A DNA stretch of 64,000 nt, taken from assembly GCF_020991365.1 (NCBI RefSeq), contig NZ_JAJLRA010000002.1, forward strand, positions 186,001 to 250,000. Reading direction: 5' to 3'. Positions 49,842 to 58,335 of this stretch are shown here, piece after piece. Made by a program: the position numbers and the translations under genes. Below the pieces are notes generated by a model. That model was not told the origin of the DNA and searched no databases. It saw only the letters and a program-made list of their open reading frames with translations. Position 1 is the first letter of the stretch. Every line of letters starts with the position of its first letter. Source of the stretch: Streptacidiphilus sp. ASG 303 (lineage in GTDB: Bacteria > Actinomycetota > Actinomycetes > Streptomycetales > Streptomycetaceae).

Positions 49842-50891
49842 ATGCGCTATCGCGTCCTCGGCGGCACCGGCATCGAGGTGAGCACGCACTGCCTTGGCAC
49901 CATGATGTTCGGCGCCGTGGGGAACCCCGACCACGACGCGTGCGTCCGCATCGTCCACGCGGCCCTCGACGCGGGCGTCAACGTCGTGGACACCGCCGAC
50001 ATGTACTCGGCGGGCGAGTCCGAGGAGATCACCGGCAAGGCGCTCCTGGGGCGCCGCGACGACGTGGTCCTCGCCACCAAGGTGCACTTCCCGCTCACGG
50101 AGGGCCGCAACCGCGGCGGCAACTCGCGGCGCTGGATCCTGCGCGCCGTGGAGGACAGCCTCCGGCGGCTGCGGACCGACTGGATCGACCTCTACCAGAT
50201 CCACCGGCCCGACCACACCACCGACATCGAGGAGACGCTCGGGGTCCTGGGCGACCTGGTGCGGGCGGGGAAGATCCGCGCCTTCGGCTGCTCGACCTTC
50301 CCGGCCGAGGACGTCGTGGAGGCCCACCACGTCGCCGAACGCCGCGGCCTGCAGCGCTTCAGGACCGAGCAGCCGCCCTACTCGCTGCTGGCCCGCGGGG
50401 TCGAGTCCTCGGTGCTGCCCACTTGCCGCCGCCTCGGCATGGGCGTCCTGACCTGGGGCCCGCTGGCCTCCGGCTTCCTGTCCGGCGCGTACCGGCAGGG
50501 CCGCCCCGTCGACCTCTCCACCGGGCGGGCCCGGCTCACCCCGCACCGCTTCGACCCGGCGGTCCCCGGGAACGCCGCCAAGCTGGCCGCAGCCGAGCAG
50601 TTGGCCGGCCTGGCCGACGAGCTCGGCTGCTCGCTCCCCCAGCTCGCGGTGGCCTTCCCCGCGGCACACCCCGCCGTCACCTCGGTCATCATCGGACCCC
50701 GCACCGCCGAGCAACTGGAGCACCTCCTCGCCGGGGCGTCGCTGGTGCTCGACGATTCCGCGCTCGACCGGATCGACGCGATCGTCCCGCCGGGGACCGA
50801 CCTGTACCGGGCAGACGGGGCCTGGCGTCCTCCGGCGCTCGACGACGCCCTGTCCCGCCGCCGCCCGGCTGCGGACCGGGCCGCCGCGTAG
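49842..50891 (+). CDS. Aldo/keto reductase
   Basis: A 349-residue NADPH-dependent (alpha/beta)8 reductase. The catalytic tetrad can be seen: Asp and Tyr in NVVDTADMYSAGESEE, Lys in VLATKVHFPL, His in YQIHRPDHTTD. Cofactor-binding C-terminal region: TSVIIGPRTAEQLEHLLAG. AAAGGAG precedes the ATG. The MerR regulator next door should control it, which suggests a detoxification role for reactive aldehydes or ketones. Confidence 0.95.
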   Translation: MRYRVLGGTGIEVSTHCLGTMMFGAVGNPDHDACVRIVHAALDAGVNVVDTADMYSAGESEEITGKALLGRRDDVVLATKVHFPLTEGRNRGGNSRRWILRAVEDSLRRLRTDWIDLYQIHRPDHTTDIEETLGVLGDLVRAGKIRAFGCSTFPAEDVVEAHHVAERRGLQRFRTEQPPYSLLARGVESSVLPTCRRLGMGVLTWGPLASGFLSGAYRQGRPVDLSTGRARLTPHRFDPAVPGNAAKLAAAEQLAGLADELGCSLPQLAVAFPAAHPAVTSVIIGPRTAEQLEHLLAGASLVLDDSALDRIDAIVPPGTDLYRADGAWRPPALDDALSRRRPAADRAAA

Positions 50892-50922
50892 GAGAGCCGC
50901 GACAGGGCACGCCACCGAAGGA

Positions 50923-50955
50923 GCCTCCCGGACGCGCCTGTCCCGTCCGGGAGGC
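50923..50955 (+). terminator. Terminator of the aldo/keto reductase gene
   Basis: Perfect 12-bp arms (GCCTCCCGGACG at 50923-50934, complement at 50944-50955) and a 9-base loop, 32 bases after the stop. Confidence 0.85.
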
Positions 50956-51215
50956 CCGTCGCGCCCCGCACCGGGAGTCGGGCCGGGGCCGCCCCCGGTG
51001 CTGCTTCCGTTCGGTGCGCAGCCCAGGGCGCCAGGGCCTGTTATCCCGACGAATCCGGCCGAACACACCGGGCCGAGCGTGTTCCCGCCGTGGACACCCG
51101 CGGCGGGCCCCGGTGGCTCCAGGGGCCGGACCTCGGTCCGGGAGGGACCGGGAACGGCGCGAGACGTCCGGCGGCACCAGCTCCCTGTCCGACACCGCTG
51201 CGGCCCGGGAGGAAC
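50956..51215. other. Spacer between convergent AKR and coaE transcripts
   Basis: Together with its two flanking terminators this is a 366-bp gene-free stretch. It is GC-rich with no recognisable gene, promoter or repeat, and may be a remnant of a lost gene. Confidence 0.4.
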
Positions 51216-51240
51216 GGGCCCGGGACGCGCTCCCGGGCCC
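51216..51240 (-). terminator. Terminator of coaE
   Basis: Perfect 10-bp arms (GGGCCCGGGA at 51216-51225, complement at 51231-51240) with a 5-base loop, 17 bases after the coaE stop on the minus strand. Confidence 0.8.
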
Positions 51241-51257
51241 GACGGGGCCGCAAAGCC

Positions 51258-51860
51258 TCAGGAGGCGGCGGCCCGCTCCCGCAGCCGCTCCCACACCTCG
51301 CGGACCCGCGGCTCCAGGTCGGCGAGCGGGCCGCCGTTGTCGACGACCAGGTCGGCGGCGGCCAGCCGCTCCTCCCGGCCGGCCTGGGCCGCCATCCGGG
51401 CGCGGGCCTCGTCCTCGTCCATGCCGCGCAGCCGCACGAGGCGGTCGAGGCGCACGTCGTCCGGCGCGTCCACGACGACCACGACGTCGAAGAGCGTCCC
51501 CAGCCCGTTCTCGACGAGCAGCGGGATGTCCTGGACCACGACGTCCCCCGGTCCCGCGCCGGCCTCCAGCTCGGCGGACCGCTCCCGGACCAGCGGGTGG
51601 ACGATCGCGTTGAGCGCGGCCAGCCGCCCGGGGTCGGAGAAGACGAGCGCGCCGAGGGCCGGCCGGTCCAGCGCGCCGTCCGGCCGCAGCACCCCCTCGC
51701 CGAACTCGGCGGCGACCGCCGCCAGGCCGGGGGTGCCGGGCTCGACGACCTCCCGGGCGATCAGGTCCGCGTCGACGAGGACCGCGCCCCAGGACGCGAG
51801 CAGCCGGGACACCTCGCTCTTGCCGGCGCCGATGCCGCCGGTCAGGCCCACTCTCAGCAT
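51258..51860 (-). CDS. coaE: Dephospho-CoA kinase
   Basis: A 200-residue P-loop kinase for the last step of coenzyme A synthesis. Walker [18 protein letters not shown] is at the very start; [33 protein letters not shown] and [20 protein letters not shown] follow. Length is normal for actinobacteria without the extra C-terminal UPF0157 domain. It begins nine bases after the HxlR gene on the same strand. In Streptomyces coaE usually lies near rpsA and polA, as here. Confidence 0.96.
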   Translation of the reverse strand: MLRVGLTGGIGAGKSEVSRLLASWGAVLVDADLIAREVVEPGTPGLAAVAAEFGEGVLRPDGALDRPALGALVFSDPGRLAALNAIVHPLVRERSAELEAGAGPGDVVVQDIPLLVENGLGTLFDVVVVVDAPDDVRLDRLVRLRGMDEDEARARMAAQAGREERLAAADLVVDNGGPLADLEPRVREVWERLRERAAAS

Positions 51861-51869
51861 CGGGCCAGG

Positions 51870-52406
51870 CTACCGCCGCGCCGCCGCGGAGGCCGAGGCG
51901 GGCGGTTCGGGCGGGACGGCCCGCCGCAGCTCGGTGACGGCGGGCTCCGGCGGCCGGGCGTCGTAGGCGGCCCGGGCGGCGTCGACGGCGTCGCGGTGGC
52001 GGTCGGTCCAGTCCCGGACGGCGGCCAGCGGCTCGGCGAGGGTGCGGCCGAGCGGGGTGAGGGCGTACCGGACCCGCAGCACCGGCCCGGGCTCGACCTC
52101 GCGGTCCACCAGGCCGTCGCGCTCCAGGGCGCGCAGGGTCCGGGTGAGGACCTGGCGGCTCACCTCGCCGCCCATGGCCCGGCGCAGCCCGCCGTGGTAC
52201 TCGGGCCCCTCGTGGAGGACGCACAGGGCGAGCGCGGACCAGCGGTCGCCGAGGCGGTCCAGCAGGAGGCGGCAGGGGCAGAGGTCGCCGTCGTCGGGCG
52301 CGGTGGGGGCGGCCGCGAGGCGCGGGCGCCGGGGGCGCTCGCCGGGGCGGCCCGGCCCTGCGGGGTCCGTGCGTCGTGCCGGGTCCGTGCGTCGTGCGGG
52401 GTCCAT
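51870..52406 (-). CDS. HxlR family winged-helix regulator
   Basis: A 178-residue protein with an HxlR domain: CPCRLLLDRLGDRWSALALCVL, EYHGGLRRAMGGEVSRQVLT, ALERDGLVDREVEPGPVLRV and YALTPLGRTLAEPLAAVRDW. The CPC near the start is the cysteine position used by quinone- or aldehyde-sensing members such as YodB and HypR. The first 30 residues contain DPARRT repeats and no good ribosome-binding site precedes the ATG, so the start is uncertain. It is divergent from a quinone-oxidoreductase gene with palindromes between them, the usual YodB-like arrangement. Confidence 0.88.
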   Translation of the reverse strand: MDPARRTDPARRTDPAGPGRPGERPRRPRLAAAPTAPDDGDLCPCRLLLDRLGDRWSALALCVLHEGPEYHGGLRRAMGGEVSRQVLTRTLRALERDGLVDREVEPGPVLRVRYALTPLGRTLAEPLAAVRDWTDRHRDAVDAARAAYDARPPEPAVTELRRAVPPEPPASASAAARR

Positions 52407-52449
52407 GCGGGGGGCAACGGCGGCGGGGCGGGCGGGTGTTCCCGGGGCA

Positions 52450-52477
52450 GGCACTCTGGAGTGCCGTCTACCGGCAC
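52450..52477. promoter_or_regulatory. Candidate HxlR operators in the divergent promoter
   Basis: Two overlapping inverted repeats: GGCACTC-TG-GAGTGCC (52450-52465) and GTGCCG-TCTAC-CGGCAC (52461-52477). They lie 44 bases from the HxlR start and about 87 from the oxidoreductase start. Confidence 0.7.
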
Positions 52478-52563
52478 GCCCTCCCCCGGTCCAGGGTGGA
52501 CGGTGGCAGACGCCGCACGGCGGGGACGACCGGCGCGGCGCACACGACGAAGGAGAGCAGGGC

Positions 52564-53520
52564 ATGACTGCGCGGATGCAGGCGGTGGTCCAGGACCGCT
52601 TCGGCGGCCCCGAGGTGCTGCGGACGGCGGAGGTGGACCGCCCGGAGCCGATCCCCACCGAGGTGCTGGTGCGGGTGCACGCGGCCGGGGTGAACCCGGT
52701 GGACGCCAAGACCCGGGCCGGGGCCGGCATGGCGGGGGTGCTGGGGGCGCCGCCGTTCGTGCTCGGCTGGGACGTGTCCGGGGTGGTGGAGGAGGTCGGC
52801 TTCGGCGTGACGACCCTGAAGCCGGGCGACGAGGTGTTCGGCATGCCGTGGTTCCCGCGGGCCGCCGGCGCGTTCGCCGAGTACGTGACCGCGCCGTCCC
52901 GGCACTTCGCGCCCAAGCCCGCCGGGCTCTCCCACACCGAGGCGGCGGCGCTGCCGCTGGCCGGGCTCACCGCCTGGCAGATCCTGGTCGACACCGCGCG
53001 GGTGGAGGCGGGGCAGCGGGTGCTGGTGCACGCCGCCGCGGGCGGGGTGGGGCACCTGGCGGTGCAGATCGCCAAGGCCCGCGGCGCGTACGTGGTCGGC
53101 ACGGCCCGGGCCGCCAACCACGACCTCCTGCGGTCGCTGGGGGCGGACGAGGCGGTCGACTACACCGCCGTCCCCTTCGAGGAGGCGGTGCGGGACGTCG
53201 ACGTGGTGGTGGACAGCATCGGCACCCCCGACCACCTGCGCCGGTCGCTGCGCACCCTGCGGCCGGGCGGCCTGGTGGTCGCGGTGCCGTCGGGCAGCGA
53301 CCCGGCGGTGGCGCGGGAGGCCGAGGAGCGGGGCCTGCGGATGACCGGCTTCCTGGTGGAGCCGGACCTCGGCGGGCTGCTGGCGCTGAGGGCGCTGGTG
53401 GAGGAGGGGCGGCTGCGGCCGGTGGTGGAGAGCGTGCTGCCGCTGGCGGACGCGGCGAAGGCGCACGAGCTGGTGGAGGCGGGCCGCGTCCGGGGCAAGG
53501 TGGTGCTCGGCGTCGCCTGA
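52564..53520 (+). CDS. NADPH:quinone oxidoreductase-type medium-chain dehydrogenase
   Basis: A 318-residue zinc-free MDR enzyme. It starts MQAVVQDRFGGPEVLRTAEV, has the GroES-like fold with VHAAGVNPVDAKTR and LGWDVSGVVEEVG, and the NADP site VLVHAAAGGVGHLAVQIAKA. It lacks the catalytic and structural zinc ligands of alcohol dehydrogenases. Such enzymes reduce quinones or enones. GAAGGAG precedes the ATG. Control by the adjacent HxlR protein through the palindromes upstream is likely. Confidence 0.93.
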   Translation: MTARMQAVVQDRFGGPEVLRTAEVDRPEPIPTEVLVRVHAAGVNPVDAKTRAGAGMAGVLGAPPFVLGWDVSGVVEEVGFGVTTLKPGDEVFGMPWFPRAAGAFAEYVTAPSRHFAPKPAGLSHTEAAALPLAGLTAWQILVDTARVEAGQRVLVHAAAGGVGHLAVQIAKARGAYVVGTARAANHDLLRSLGADEAVDYTAVPFEEAVRDVDVVVDSIGTPDHLRRSLRTLRPGGLVVAVPSGSDPAVAREAEERGLRMTGFLVEPDLGGLLALRALVEEGRLRPVVESVLPLADAAKAHELVEAGRVRGKVVLGVA

Positions 53521-53540
53521 CGGGGCCGCCGGACCGCCGC

Positions 53541-53574
53541 CCGGTCCCCACCGCCCTGCGGCGGCGGGGACCGG
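53541..53574. terminator. Stem-loop between convergent oxidoreductase and MMPL genes
   Basis: Perfect 9-bp arms (CCGGTCCCC at 53541-53549, complement at 53566-53574), 20 bases after the oxidoreductase stop. Confidence 0.75.
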
Positions 53575-53619
53575 CGGGCCGCGGCCCGGAGCGGGGGGCG
53601 GCCCGCCGGTCCCCCGGCC

Positions 53620-56136
53620 CTACGGCTTGGCGGCTGCCGCCGGACGGGGCAGGCGGGGGTGCGGGAGCCGGGCGGCGAGGTGCGGCGGGAGCTGCGGGAT
53701 GGGCGGCAGCTGGGGCAGGGAGGACAGGGAGGACAGGGCCGGCAGCGAGGGCAGGTGCGGCCGGAGCGAGGGCAGCGGCGGCAGCACCACGTGCTCCCGC
53801 AGGCCGACCCGGCCGTGCAGCCGCTTCAGGGGGCGCGGCGCCCACCAGTTGAACTCGCCGAACAGGCTCATGGCGGCCGGTACCAGCAGGCAGCGGACCA
53901 GCGTGGCGTCGACCGCGACGGCGACGGCGAGCGCGATGCCCATCTCCTTGATCATCAGCATCTGCCCGGCGGCGAACCCGGCGAAGACGACCACCATCAG
54001 CAGGGCCGCGGAGTTGATGATCCGGCCGCTGCGCTGGAGGCCGAGCTCCACCGCGCGGGCGCTGCTGTGCCCCTCGTCCCGGAGCTCCTTGATCCGGGCG
54101 AGCAGGAAGACCTCGTAGTCCATGGAGAGGCCGAAGGCGAAGGCGAAGACCAGCACCGGCACGTAGCTCTCCAGGCCGCCCGTGGGCGTGAAGCCCAGCA
54201 GGCCGCTGAACCAGCCGTGCTGGAAGACCAGGGTGAGCGCGCCGAGGGAGCAGCCCAGCGACAGGACGTTCATCAGCAGGGCCTTGACGGGCACCACGAC
54301 CGAGCCGGTCATGAGGAAGAGCAGCAGCAGGGTGCCGACCGCGACCAGGGCGAAGGCGGGCGGCCCGCGGTGGGCGATCTCCTGCTTGAAGTCGACCACG
54401 GTGGCGGCGTCGCCGGTGACCCAGGTGCGCAGCCCGTCGCGGTGGCCGCGCAGCTCGCCGACGACCGACTGGGCCGCGCCTCCCTGGGGGTCCCCGGCGA
54501 CCATGACGTCGACGGTGCTCAGGCGGTCTCCGACCTGCTGGGCGGGGCGGACGCCGGCCACGCCGGGCAGGTCCGCGAGCGACCGTGCGTAGTCCTGCGC
54601 CCGCGCCTGCGGCGCCTCGACCACGACGGTGACCGGCGCCGGGGCCTGCTGCGGGAAGCGCTTCTCCACGGTGTCGGCGACCGCGCGGCTGGCGAAGGAG
54701 GCCGGCAGGACGTGGGCGCCGGCGCTCTGCGCGCGGGCGGTGAGGAACGGCGCGCCCGCGGCGGCCAGCAGGGCGACGGCCGCCAGTGCCACCGGCAGCG
54801 CCCGGCGCTGGACCAGCCGCACGGTGCGGGCGAAGAAGCCGTCGTCGGGCACCGGCCCGGCGGGCGCCTTGATGCGGTGCCCGGCGAACCCCAGCAGGGC
54901 GGGCACGAGGGTGAGGGCGGCCGCGACGGTGATCACCACGACGCTGACGCCGGCCGCGCCGACGGCGCGGAAGACGGGGCTGGTGAAGACGAAGAGGCCG
55001 GAGAGGGCGACGGCCACGGTCACACCGGAGAAGGCGACGGTCCGGCCCGCGGTGGCGCTGGTGCGCTCCACGGCGGCGGCGACGGAGGCGCCGCGGCCCC
55101 GCTCCTCGCGGAACCTGTTGACCATGAGCAGCGCGTAGTCGATCGAGAGGCCGAGACCGAGGACGGTGGCGATCGGCAGCACGCTGGTGTCCAGTGCCAT
55201 GATCCGGCTGAAGCCGAAGATCGACAGCAGGGCGCCGCCGACGGAGGCGACCGCGCCGATCAGGGGCAGGCTCGCCGCGGCGAAGCCGCCGAAGACCAGC
55301 ACCATGACGACGAGGGTGACCGGCAGGGTGACCAGTTCGCCGAACCGCGTGTCCCGGGCGGTCTGGTGCTTGACCTCCTGGGAGAGCACGAGGTCGCCGC
55401 CGACGGTGACGCGGGTGCCGGGGGCGGCCTGCTGGACCTCCTGGAGCCGCGCCGACACCGCGTCGACCTGCGCGTCGCCGGCGCTGTCGGCCATCCGGGC
55501 GACGACCAGGCTCGCCCGGCCGTCCTGCGACCGCAGGGCGGAGGCGGCCGGGCCGCTCCCGTAGGCGTCGGAGACGGAGGCGACGCCGGGGAGCGCGGAG
55601 ACGGCGCGCGCGGCGTCCGTCACGGCGGAGCGGACCGCGGGGTCGTCCACCCGGGGGCCGTCGACCACGGCGGTGACCGTGCCGGCGGCGGGGTCGGCGG
55701 CGGCGACCGCGGCGCTGCCCCGGGCGGACTCCGACCCGGCGGCCTGGGCGCCGGTGCCGGCGCTCTCGAAGACCCGTCCGCCGATCAGCACGCCCGCGGC
55801 CAGGACGACGGCCCACAGTGCCAGGACCCAGCGCCGGTGGCGGTGGGCGGTGCGGCCGACGGCGGCCAGGGTGCCGCCGCAGCGCGGCGCGCCGTCCTCC
55901 GCGCAGGGTCCGGACGGCGGCCCGCCGGCCGCGGGGGGCCTGCCGGGCACCGGGGAGGGGCGGCGGGAGGCCGAGGAGGAGCGGCGGGACACCGCCGGGG
56001 GCTGCCCGGGCGCCCCCTTCGTCCGGCGCAGTGAGCGGCCGCCGAGGACGGCGCCGGCGGTGGCGGCGAGGACGGGGAGGAGCAGGAGCAGGATGCGGCG
56101 CGGACGCGGCAGCAGCCCCAGGAGGGTGAGGAGCAT
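53620..56136 (-). CDS. MMPL family transporter with long N- and C-terminal extensions
   Basis: An 838-residue RND-type permease. The conserved core starts at about residue 92 (VGRTAHRHRRWVLALWAVVL) and shows both extracytoplasmic domains and twelve helices, with VLGLGLSIDYALLMVNRFRE and FAFGLSMDYEVFLLARIKEL. Before it are about 90 residues with an extra hydrophobic segment (RPRRILLLLLPVLAATAGAVL) and a Pro/Ser-rich stretch; these may not be translated if a start nearer the core is used. The last 70 residues are Pro/Leu/Ser repeats (LPSLPALSSLSSLPQLPPIP). The promoter region upstream is unusually AT-rich. Confidence 0.88.
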   Translation of the reverse strand: MLLTLLGLLPRPRRILLLLLPVLAATAGAVLGGRSLRRTKGAPGQPPAVSRRSSSASRRPSPVPGRPPAAGGPPSGPCAEDGAPRCGGTLAAVGRTAHRHRRWVLALWAVVLAAGVLIGGRVFESAGTGAQAAGSESARGSAAVAAADPAAGTVTAVVDGPRVDDPAVRSAVTDAARAVSALPGVASVSDAYGSGPAASALRSQDGRASLVVARMADSAGDAQVDAVSARLQEVQQAAPGTRVTVGGDLVLSQEVKHQTARDTRFGELVTLPVTLVVMVLVFGGFAAASLPLIGAVASVGGALLSIFGFSRIMALDTSVLPIATVLGLGLSIDYALLMVNRFREERGRGASVAAAVERTSATAGRTVAFSGVTVAVALSGLFVFTSPVFRAVGAAGVSVVVITVAAALTLVPALLGFAGHRIKAPAGPVPDDGFFARTVRLVQRRALPVALAAVALLAAAGAPFLTARAQSAGAHVLPASFASRAVADTVEKRFPQQAPAPVTVVVEAPQARAQDYARSLADLPGVAGVRPAQQVGDRLSTVDVMVAGDPQGGAAQSVVGELRGHRDGLRTWVTGDAATVVDFKQEIAHRGPPAFALVAVGTLLLLFLMTGSVVVPVKALLMNVLSLGCSLGALTLVFQHGWFSGLLGFTPTGGLESYVPVLVFAFAFGLSMDYEVFLLARIKELRDEGHSSARAVELGLQRSGRIINSAALLMVVVFAGFAAGQMLMIKEMGIALAVAVAVDATLVRCLLVPAAMSLFGEFNWWAPRPLKRLHGRVGLREHVVLPPLPSLRPHLPSLPALSSLSSLPQLPPIPQLPPHLAARLPHPRLPRPAAAAKP

Positions 56137-56336
56137 GAAGAGGGAGACCTTGCTTCCGGGGCCGGGTGGGGCCCGTTCAGGTGTCGCCTCTCCAACCTAG
56201 GCAAGGGGCGCAAAGGTTCCCATACCTATCCGCTTTGAAACAGATCACACTTTACGGATGATCTCCTTACTCTCCGCATACATCCCATGCATGACATGTC
56301 CGGCACATCGCTCTCCCCCCGCCGTCCGGAGACGCA
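56137..56336 (-). promoter_or_regulatory. AT-rich promoter region of the third MMPL gene
   Basis: The stretch 56200-56300 is the least GC-rich in the window. On the minus strand it holds AACCT and AGGTT arms flanking TTGCGCCCCTTGCCT at about 56196-56220, which could be a repressor site overlapping a promoter. A reliable -35/-10 pair was not assigned. Confidence 0.45.
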
Positions 56337-56374
56337 GCAGGGCCCCGAACCGGATGTCCGGTTCGGGGCCCTGC
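56337..56374 (-). terminator. rpsA terminator
   Basis: A perfect 18-bp inverted repeat (56337-56354 with 56357-56374) with only two bases between the arms, 32 bases after the rpsA stop. Confidence 0.88.
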
Positions 56375-56405
56375 TTCAGGCGTCTACCTGGTCGCTACCG
56401 CGCGA

Positions 56406-57893
56406 TCAGCTCTGGCCGCCGGCCAGCTTCTCGCGGAGCGCGGCGAGCGCCTCGTCCGACGCGAGGGCGCCGGAGCCCTCGTCGCTGGAGGAGGAGTACG
56501 AGCCGCCGGCGGCCGCGGCCACCGCGTCGCCGCCCTCGGCCGCAGCCTCGGCGTCGGCCTCGCGGCTCTTGATGACCTGGGCCTGGTGCTGCTCGAAGCG
56601 GGACTGCGCCTCGGCGTACTGGCGCTCCCACTCCTCGCGCTGCTTCTCGTAGCCGGGCAGCCAGTCGTTGGCCTCCGGGTCGAAGCCCTCGGGGTAGATG
56701 TAGTTGCCCTGGTCGTCGTAGGACGCCGCCATGCCGTACAGGGTCGGGTCGAACTCGACCGACGCCGGGTCGGCGCCGAAGGCCTCGTTGGCCTGCTTCA
56801 GCGAGAGGCTGATGCGGCGGCGCTCGAGGTCGATGTCGATGACCTTGACGAAGATCTCGTCGCCGACCTGGACGACCTGCTCCGGGATCTCCACGTGGCG
56901 CTCGGCCAGCTCGGAGATGTGGACCAGGCCCTCGATGCCCTCGTCCACGCGGACGAACGCACCGAACGGGACCAGCTTGGTGACCTTACCCGGGACGACC
57001 TGGCCGATCTGGTGGGTCCGGGCGAACTGCTGCCACGGGTCCTCCTGGGTCGCCTTCAGCGACAGGGAGACGCGCTCGCGGTCCATGTCGACGTCCAGGA
57101 CCTCGACCGTGACCTCCTGGCCGACCTCGACGACCTCGGACGGGTGGTCGATGTGCTTCCAGGACAGCTCGGAGACGTGGACGAGGCCGTCGACGCCGCC
57201 CAGGTCCACGAAGGCACCGAAGTTGACGATCGAGGAGACGACGCCGGAGCGCACCTGGCCCTTCTGCAGGGTGGTGAGGAAGGTCTGGCGGACCTCGCTC
57301 TGGGTCTGCTCCAGCCAGGCACGGCGGGACAGGACCACGTTGTTGCGGTTCTTGTCCAGCTCGATGATCTTGGCCTCGAGCTCCTTGCCCACGTAGGGCT
57401 GCAGGTCGCGGACGCGGCGCATCTCGACCAGGGAGGCGGGGAGGAAGCCGCGGAGGCCGATGTCGAGGATGAGACCACCCTTGACGACCTCGATGACGGT
57501 ACCGGTGACGATGCCGTCCTCTTCCTTGATCTTCTCGATGGTGCCCCAGGCGCGCTCGTACTGCGCCCGCTTCTTCGAGAGGATCAGGCGGCCCTCCTTG
57601 TCCTCCTTCTGGAGAACCAGGGCCTCGATGTTGTCGCCCACGGCGACGACCTCGTGCGGGTCGACGTCGTGCTTGATCGACAGCTCGCGGGAGGGGATGA
57701 CACCTTCGGTCTTGTAACCGATGTCGAGCAGGACCTCGTCCCGGTCGACCTTCACGATGACGCCGTCGACGATGTCGCCGTCGTTGAAGTACTTGATCGT
57801 CTCGTCGATCGCGGCGAGGAAGTCTTCCTCGGAACCGATGTCGTTGACCGCCACCTGCGGGGTGGTGCGGGAAGAGTCGGTGCTGCTCGTCAT
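56406..57893 (-). CDS. rpsA: 30S ribosomal protein S1
   Basis: A 495-residue S1 protein with four S1/OB RNA-binding domains, beginning about residues 36 (GDIVDGVIVKVDRDEVLLDI), 121 (DGIVTGTVIEVVKGGLILDI), 207 (KGQVRSGVVSSIVNFGAFVD) and 292 (IGQVVPGKVTKLVPFGAFVR). Actinobacterial S1 has four such domains rather than six as in enterobacteria, followed by a variable acidic/Ser-rich tail. It recruits mRNA to the 30S subunit. The ATG has GGAG eleven bases upstream, and a clear promoter lies about 215 bases upstream. Confidence 0.98.
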   Translation of the reverse strand: MTSSTDSSRTTPQVAVNDIGSEEDFLAAIDETIKYFNDGDIVDGVIVKVDRDEVLLDIGYKTEGVIPSRELSIKHDVDPHEVVAVGDNIEALVLQKEDKEGRLILSKKRAQYERAWGTIEKIKEEDGIVTGTVIEVVKGGLILDIGLRGFLPASLVEMRRVRDLQPYVGKELEAKIIELDKNRNNVVLSRRAWLEQTQSEVRQTFLTTLQKGQVRSGVVSSIVNFGAFVDLGGVDGLVHVSELSWKHIDHPSEVVEVGQEVTVEVLDVDMDRERVSLSLKATQEDPWQQFARTHQIGQVVPGKVTKLVPFGAFVRVDEGIEGLVHISELAERHVEIPEQVVQVGDEIFVKVIDIDLERRRISLSLKQANEAFGADPASVEFDPTLYGMAASYDDQGNYIYPEGFDPEANDWLPGYEKQREEWERQYAEAQSRFEQHQAQVIKSREADAEAAAEGGDAVAAAAGGSYSSSSDEGSGALASDEALAALREKLAGGQS

Positions 57894-58107
57894 TAGGAAA
57901 AGGGCTCCGGTACGGACATGAAGTCGTAGGTACTGCCACGCGGAGGGCCCGTATCGCTCCTACCGAGGGCCGGACAGCCAGGAGCCCGGCGCACCACCCC
58001 TCCTGGAGACCAGGAAGATCGGCACCCCGCCTGCGACCGTGGGGTCTTCGACAGATGCGAGCGCGACCTGCTCCGTCCGAGGCGCGCAGGCCCGCAGCGC
58101 AACTTGT

Positions 58108-58136
58108 AGCATACGGGGACAGCCGGGCACGGTCAA
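58108..58136 (-). promoter_or_regulatory. rpsA promoter with a long 5' leader
   Basis: On the minus strand TTGACC (58131-58136), exactly 17 bases, TATGCT (58108-58113): the best housekeeping-sigma match in the window. Transcription would start near 58100, giving a leader of about 205 bases before rpsA. Ribosomal protein leaders are often sites of feedback control, but no known motif was recognised. The remaining 58137-58335 is the upstream region of the divergent methyltransferase gene and shows nothing else. Confidence 0.88.
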
Positions 58137-58335
58137 CGCCGGATGGCGCAGGTCTGCCCAGGCCGGGATGGATCAGGCCATATCCTCCGACCACCGCCGG
58201 TCCCGCCGCACCGCGAGGTGCGCGGGACGGTGGCCGCAGGGGCCCACTCCCCGGATGCCGCAGCCGAGCCCGCCCGCTGACGGGCCGGATCGGGTGTGGC
58301 GCTTTCCGCACCCCCAACCCTACGCGATGGGCAGG

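Noticed and set aside
50956-51215. Possible tRNA or small RNA between AKR and coaE
   Set aside because: Only the two terminator hairpins were found; no cloverleaf, CCA-type end or promoter is recognisable.
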